A DNA stretch of 64,000 nucleotides from SZUA-36 sp963704855. Its GTDB lineage: Bacteria > Pseudomonadota > Gammaproteobacteria > Xanthomonadales > SZUA-36. Shown here one piece after another: positions 62,864 through 64,000 of this stretch. The position numbers were made by a program, and so were the translations under genes. Under the pieces are notes generated by a model, which was given only the letters and a program-made list of their open reading frames with translations, ran no database searches and was not told where the DNA came from. The DNA is taken from assembly GCA_963704855.1 (NCBI GenBank), contig CAVPHY010000028.1, forward strand, positions 372,001-436,000, read 5' to 3'. How positions within the stretch are numbered: position 1 is the first letter of the stretch; each line of letters opens with the position of its first letter.

Positions 62864-63370
62864 TTATCCGTTCTCAGGCCGTTGCTTGCGTTTTTCGGCA
62901 CGCTTCTCAGCACGTTCCTCCGCCATGGTCTCAAGCTCCGCACGTTGCTCGTCCGTCAGTTGGGCAAAGACCTTCGACATGGCCCTGCTGGTGACTATCA
63001 GGCGTTCAGCCGCAAGCGCGCCTTCCTTTTCAGCCAGCGTGGTCACTGCCGCTTCGTCAAAACTGTCGGCCTTGATCAGTTCTTTCAACTGGTCATGACC
63101 GGCTCTCATTTCATTGGCCAGCGGTCGCGTTTCCATTTTGAGGCCGTGCATGATGCCCTTGATACTGGTCTTCTGCTCTTCGCTCAGTTCCAGTTTCTTG
63201 ATGGCGCGCATCAGTTGATCAACGGGCGGCATTGATTCGCCACCCCGTTTATGATGCCGACCCTGCTTGTTGGGGCCTGTATCAGAATCCTGCGCCAGGG
63301 CCGTGCCCGCAGCACCCAGCAACAGCGTGGTGAAAACGGTTGCGGTTATAATTTTGGTCAGTAGGTTCAT
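62864..63370 (-). CDS. Spy/CpxP family periplasmic chaperone
   Basis: 168-residue periplasmic protein. Signal peptide IITATVFTTLLLGAAGTALA (cleavage near ALA). Two family motifs of the LTxxQ type, LELSEEQKTSIKGIMHG and FAQLTDEQRAELETMAEE, and a mostly helical mature part, as in CpxP and Spy. It is divergent from the CpxR-like regulator with a perfect CpxR box between them, the layout of Cpx envelope-stress systems; CpxP would dampen CpxA. It is not assigned specifically as cpxP or spy. Confidence 0.85.
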   Translation of the reverse strand: MNLLTKIITATVFTTLLLGAAGTALAQDSDTGPNKQGRHHKRGGESMPPVDQLMRAIKKLELSEEQKTSIKGIMHGLKMETRPLANEMRAGHDQLKELIKADSFDEAAVTTLAEKEGALAAERLIVTSRAMSKVFAQLTDEQRAELETMAEERAEKRAEKRKQRPENG

Positions 63371-63450
63371 ATGTTTCTCCTTTCATCATGGTGTGGTGTG
63401 TCTTGCAGGATATGAGACAACTTTTCCGTGTCTGCTTGGGTTAGGATTGT

Positions 63451-63465
63451 GTAAAGAAAGGTAAA
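63451..63465 (+). promoter_or_regulatory. CpxR box
   Basis: GTAAA-GAAAG-GTAAA, an exact match to the CpxR consensus GTAAA(N5)GTAAA. It lies in the 154-bp divergent gap between the CpxP-like gene (start 63370) and the cpxR-like gene (start 63525), so it can autoregulate both. Confidence 0.9.
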
Positions 63466-63524
63466 GTCACACCATTGCAGGCGCCGTTGGGTAAAATCCG
63501 GGTTGGGAAGTACACGGTGACCAC

Positions 63525-64000
63525 ATGACACAAACCATACTCATAGCGGATGACGATACGGAACTGTGTGATCTGCTGCGCGAATATCTTGGCCAGGAAG
63601 GTTTCGAGGTGCGGCTTGCGTTCGACGGTGAACAGGCACTGGCGGAATCCCGGCGACCCGGTGTGGATGCCATGGTGCTCGATATCATGATGCCGCATAT
63701 GAATGGCATCGATGTGTTGCGTAACCTGCGCAAAGAGTCCGAATTGCCGGTGATCATGCTCACGGCTCGCGGTGACGACCTGGACCGTATTATCGGTCTC
63801 GAACTGGGCGCCGATGATTACCTGGCCAAGCCCGCCAATCCACGCGAGTTGCTGGCGCGTATCCGTGCAATCCTGCGCCGTTCGAATATGCACGCCACAT
63901 CAGCCGTACTGGAAGTAGAAGATATCGTACTCAACCAGGCGAGGCGGGAGTTGCGGCTGGATGGTAAGTTAACAGAGCTCACCAGCACGGAATTCAGCAT
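63525..64000 (+). CDS. cpxR: OmpR-family response regulator, CpxR-like (partial at window edge)
   Basis: First 158 codons of a response regulator; the rest is beyond base 64000. The receiver domain starts TILIADDDTELCDLLREYLG, with phospho-acceptor Asp in AMVLDIMMPHMNG, a conserved Thr in MLTARG and Lys in DYLAKPANPREL, and the winged-helix DNA-binding domain begins VLEVEDIVLNQARRELRLDG. Divergence from a CpxP-like chaperone and the CpxR box favour CpxR over other OmpR-family members. cpxA would be expected just outside the window. Confidence 0.88.
   Translation, partial: MTQTILIADDDTELCDLLREYLGQEGFEVRLAFDGEQALAESRRPGVDAMVLDIMMPHMNGIDVLRNLRKESELPVIMLTARGDDLDRIIGLELGADDYLAKPANPRELLARIRAILRRSNMHATSAVLEVEDIVLNQARRELRLDGKLTELTSTEFS

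Noticed and set aside
62538..63098. 186-residue open frame through the inverted repeats and the CpxP-like gene
   Set aside because: It is antisense to the CpxP-like gene and composed of repeat sequence upstream.

Overview
The window looks like chromosomal DNA of a moderately GC-rich gammaproteobacterium. The evidence is the core order pyrG-kdsA-eno-ftsB-ispD-ispF-truD, parE-parC, a CpxP/CpxR divergon with a perfect CpxR box, and TtpC-type Ton and Pseudomonas-type long PstC/PstA proteins. The genus cannot be fixed from the sequence; a marine or sediment lineage near Xanthomonadales, Chromatiales or Woeseiales is only a guess.

Layout. 1-4346 (minus): parC (cut by the window edge), parE and a small outer-membrane barrel protein. 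4496-11339 (plus): the core block pyrG to truD, then an FHA-domain membrane protein; eno carries a one-base frameshift. 11467-22265 (minus): an accessory, mostly secreted block with a 1894-residue double-VWA protein, a REP-associated-type transposase embedded in three related short-repeat arrays and bounded by a 21-bp direct repeat, a DUF4124 protein, and a coupled pair of a small exported protein and a secreted caspase-like (clan CD-like) protein. 22701-35936: ordinary genes, namely TauE/SafE, GNAT, a small metallopeptidase, a NarL-type two-component pair, a zinc-dependent deacylase, a translationally coupled Gld-type ABC operon ending in an AlkA-like glycosylase, an OmpA/DUF4398 pair and a SecB-like protein.

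36072-61496 is the most interesting part, a phosphate-acquisition region. Divergent Pho boxes sit between a secreted beta-helix protein and a complete dedicated Ton operon (DUF3450, TtpC, ExbB, ExbD, TonB, TPR, TonB-dependent receptor). After glgC and a 2-phosphoglycerate kinase/phosphoglycerate mutase fusion come two Pst systems. The first (Pho box, pstS, a PhoU fused to a dead low-molecular-weight-phosphatase/ArsC-like domain, pstC, pstA) carries two adjacent, oppositely degenerate ATPases that predict an asymmetric heterodimer with one catalytic site. The second (Pho box, long pstC, long pstA, canonical pstB, phoU) is the ordinary Pseudomonas-like set without its own PstS.

61491-64000: an MtfA-like peptidase, two long inverted repeats with no gene, then the Spy/CpxP and CpxR divergon; cpxR runs off the window. 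Many genes overlap by 1-4 bases, so most blocks are probably operons. PhoB and PhoR are not in the window. All functional calls are from reading translations and motifs; no database search was run.
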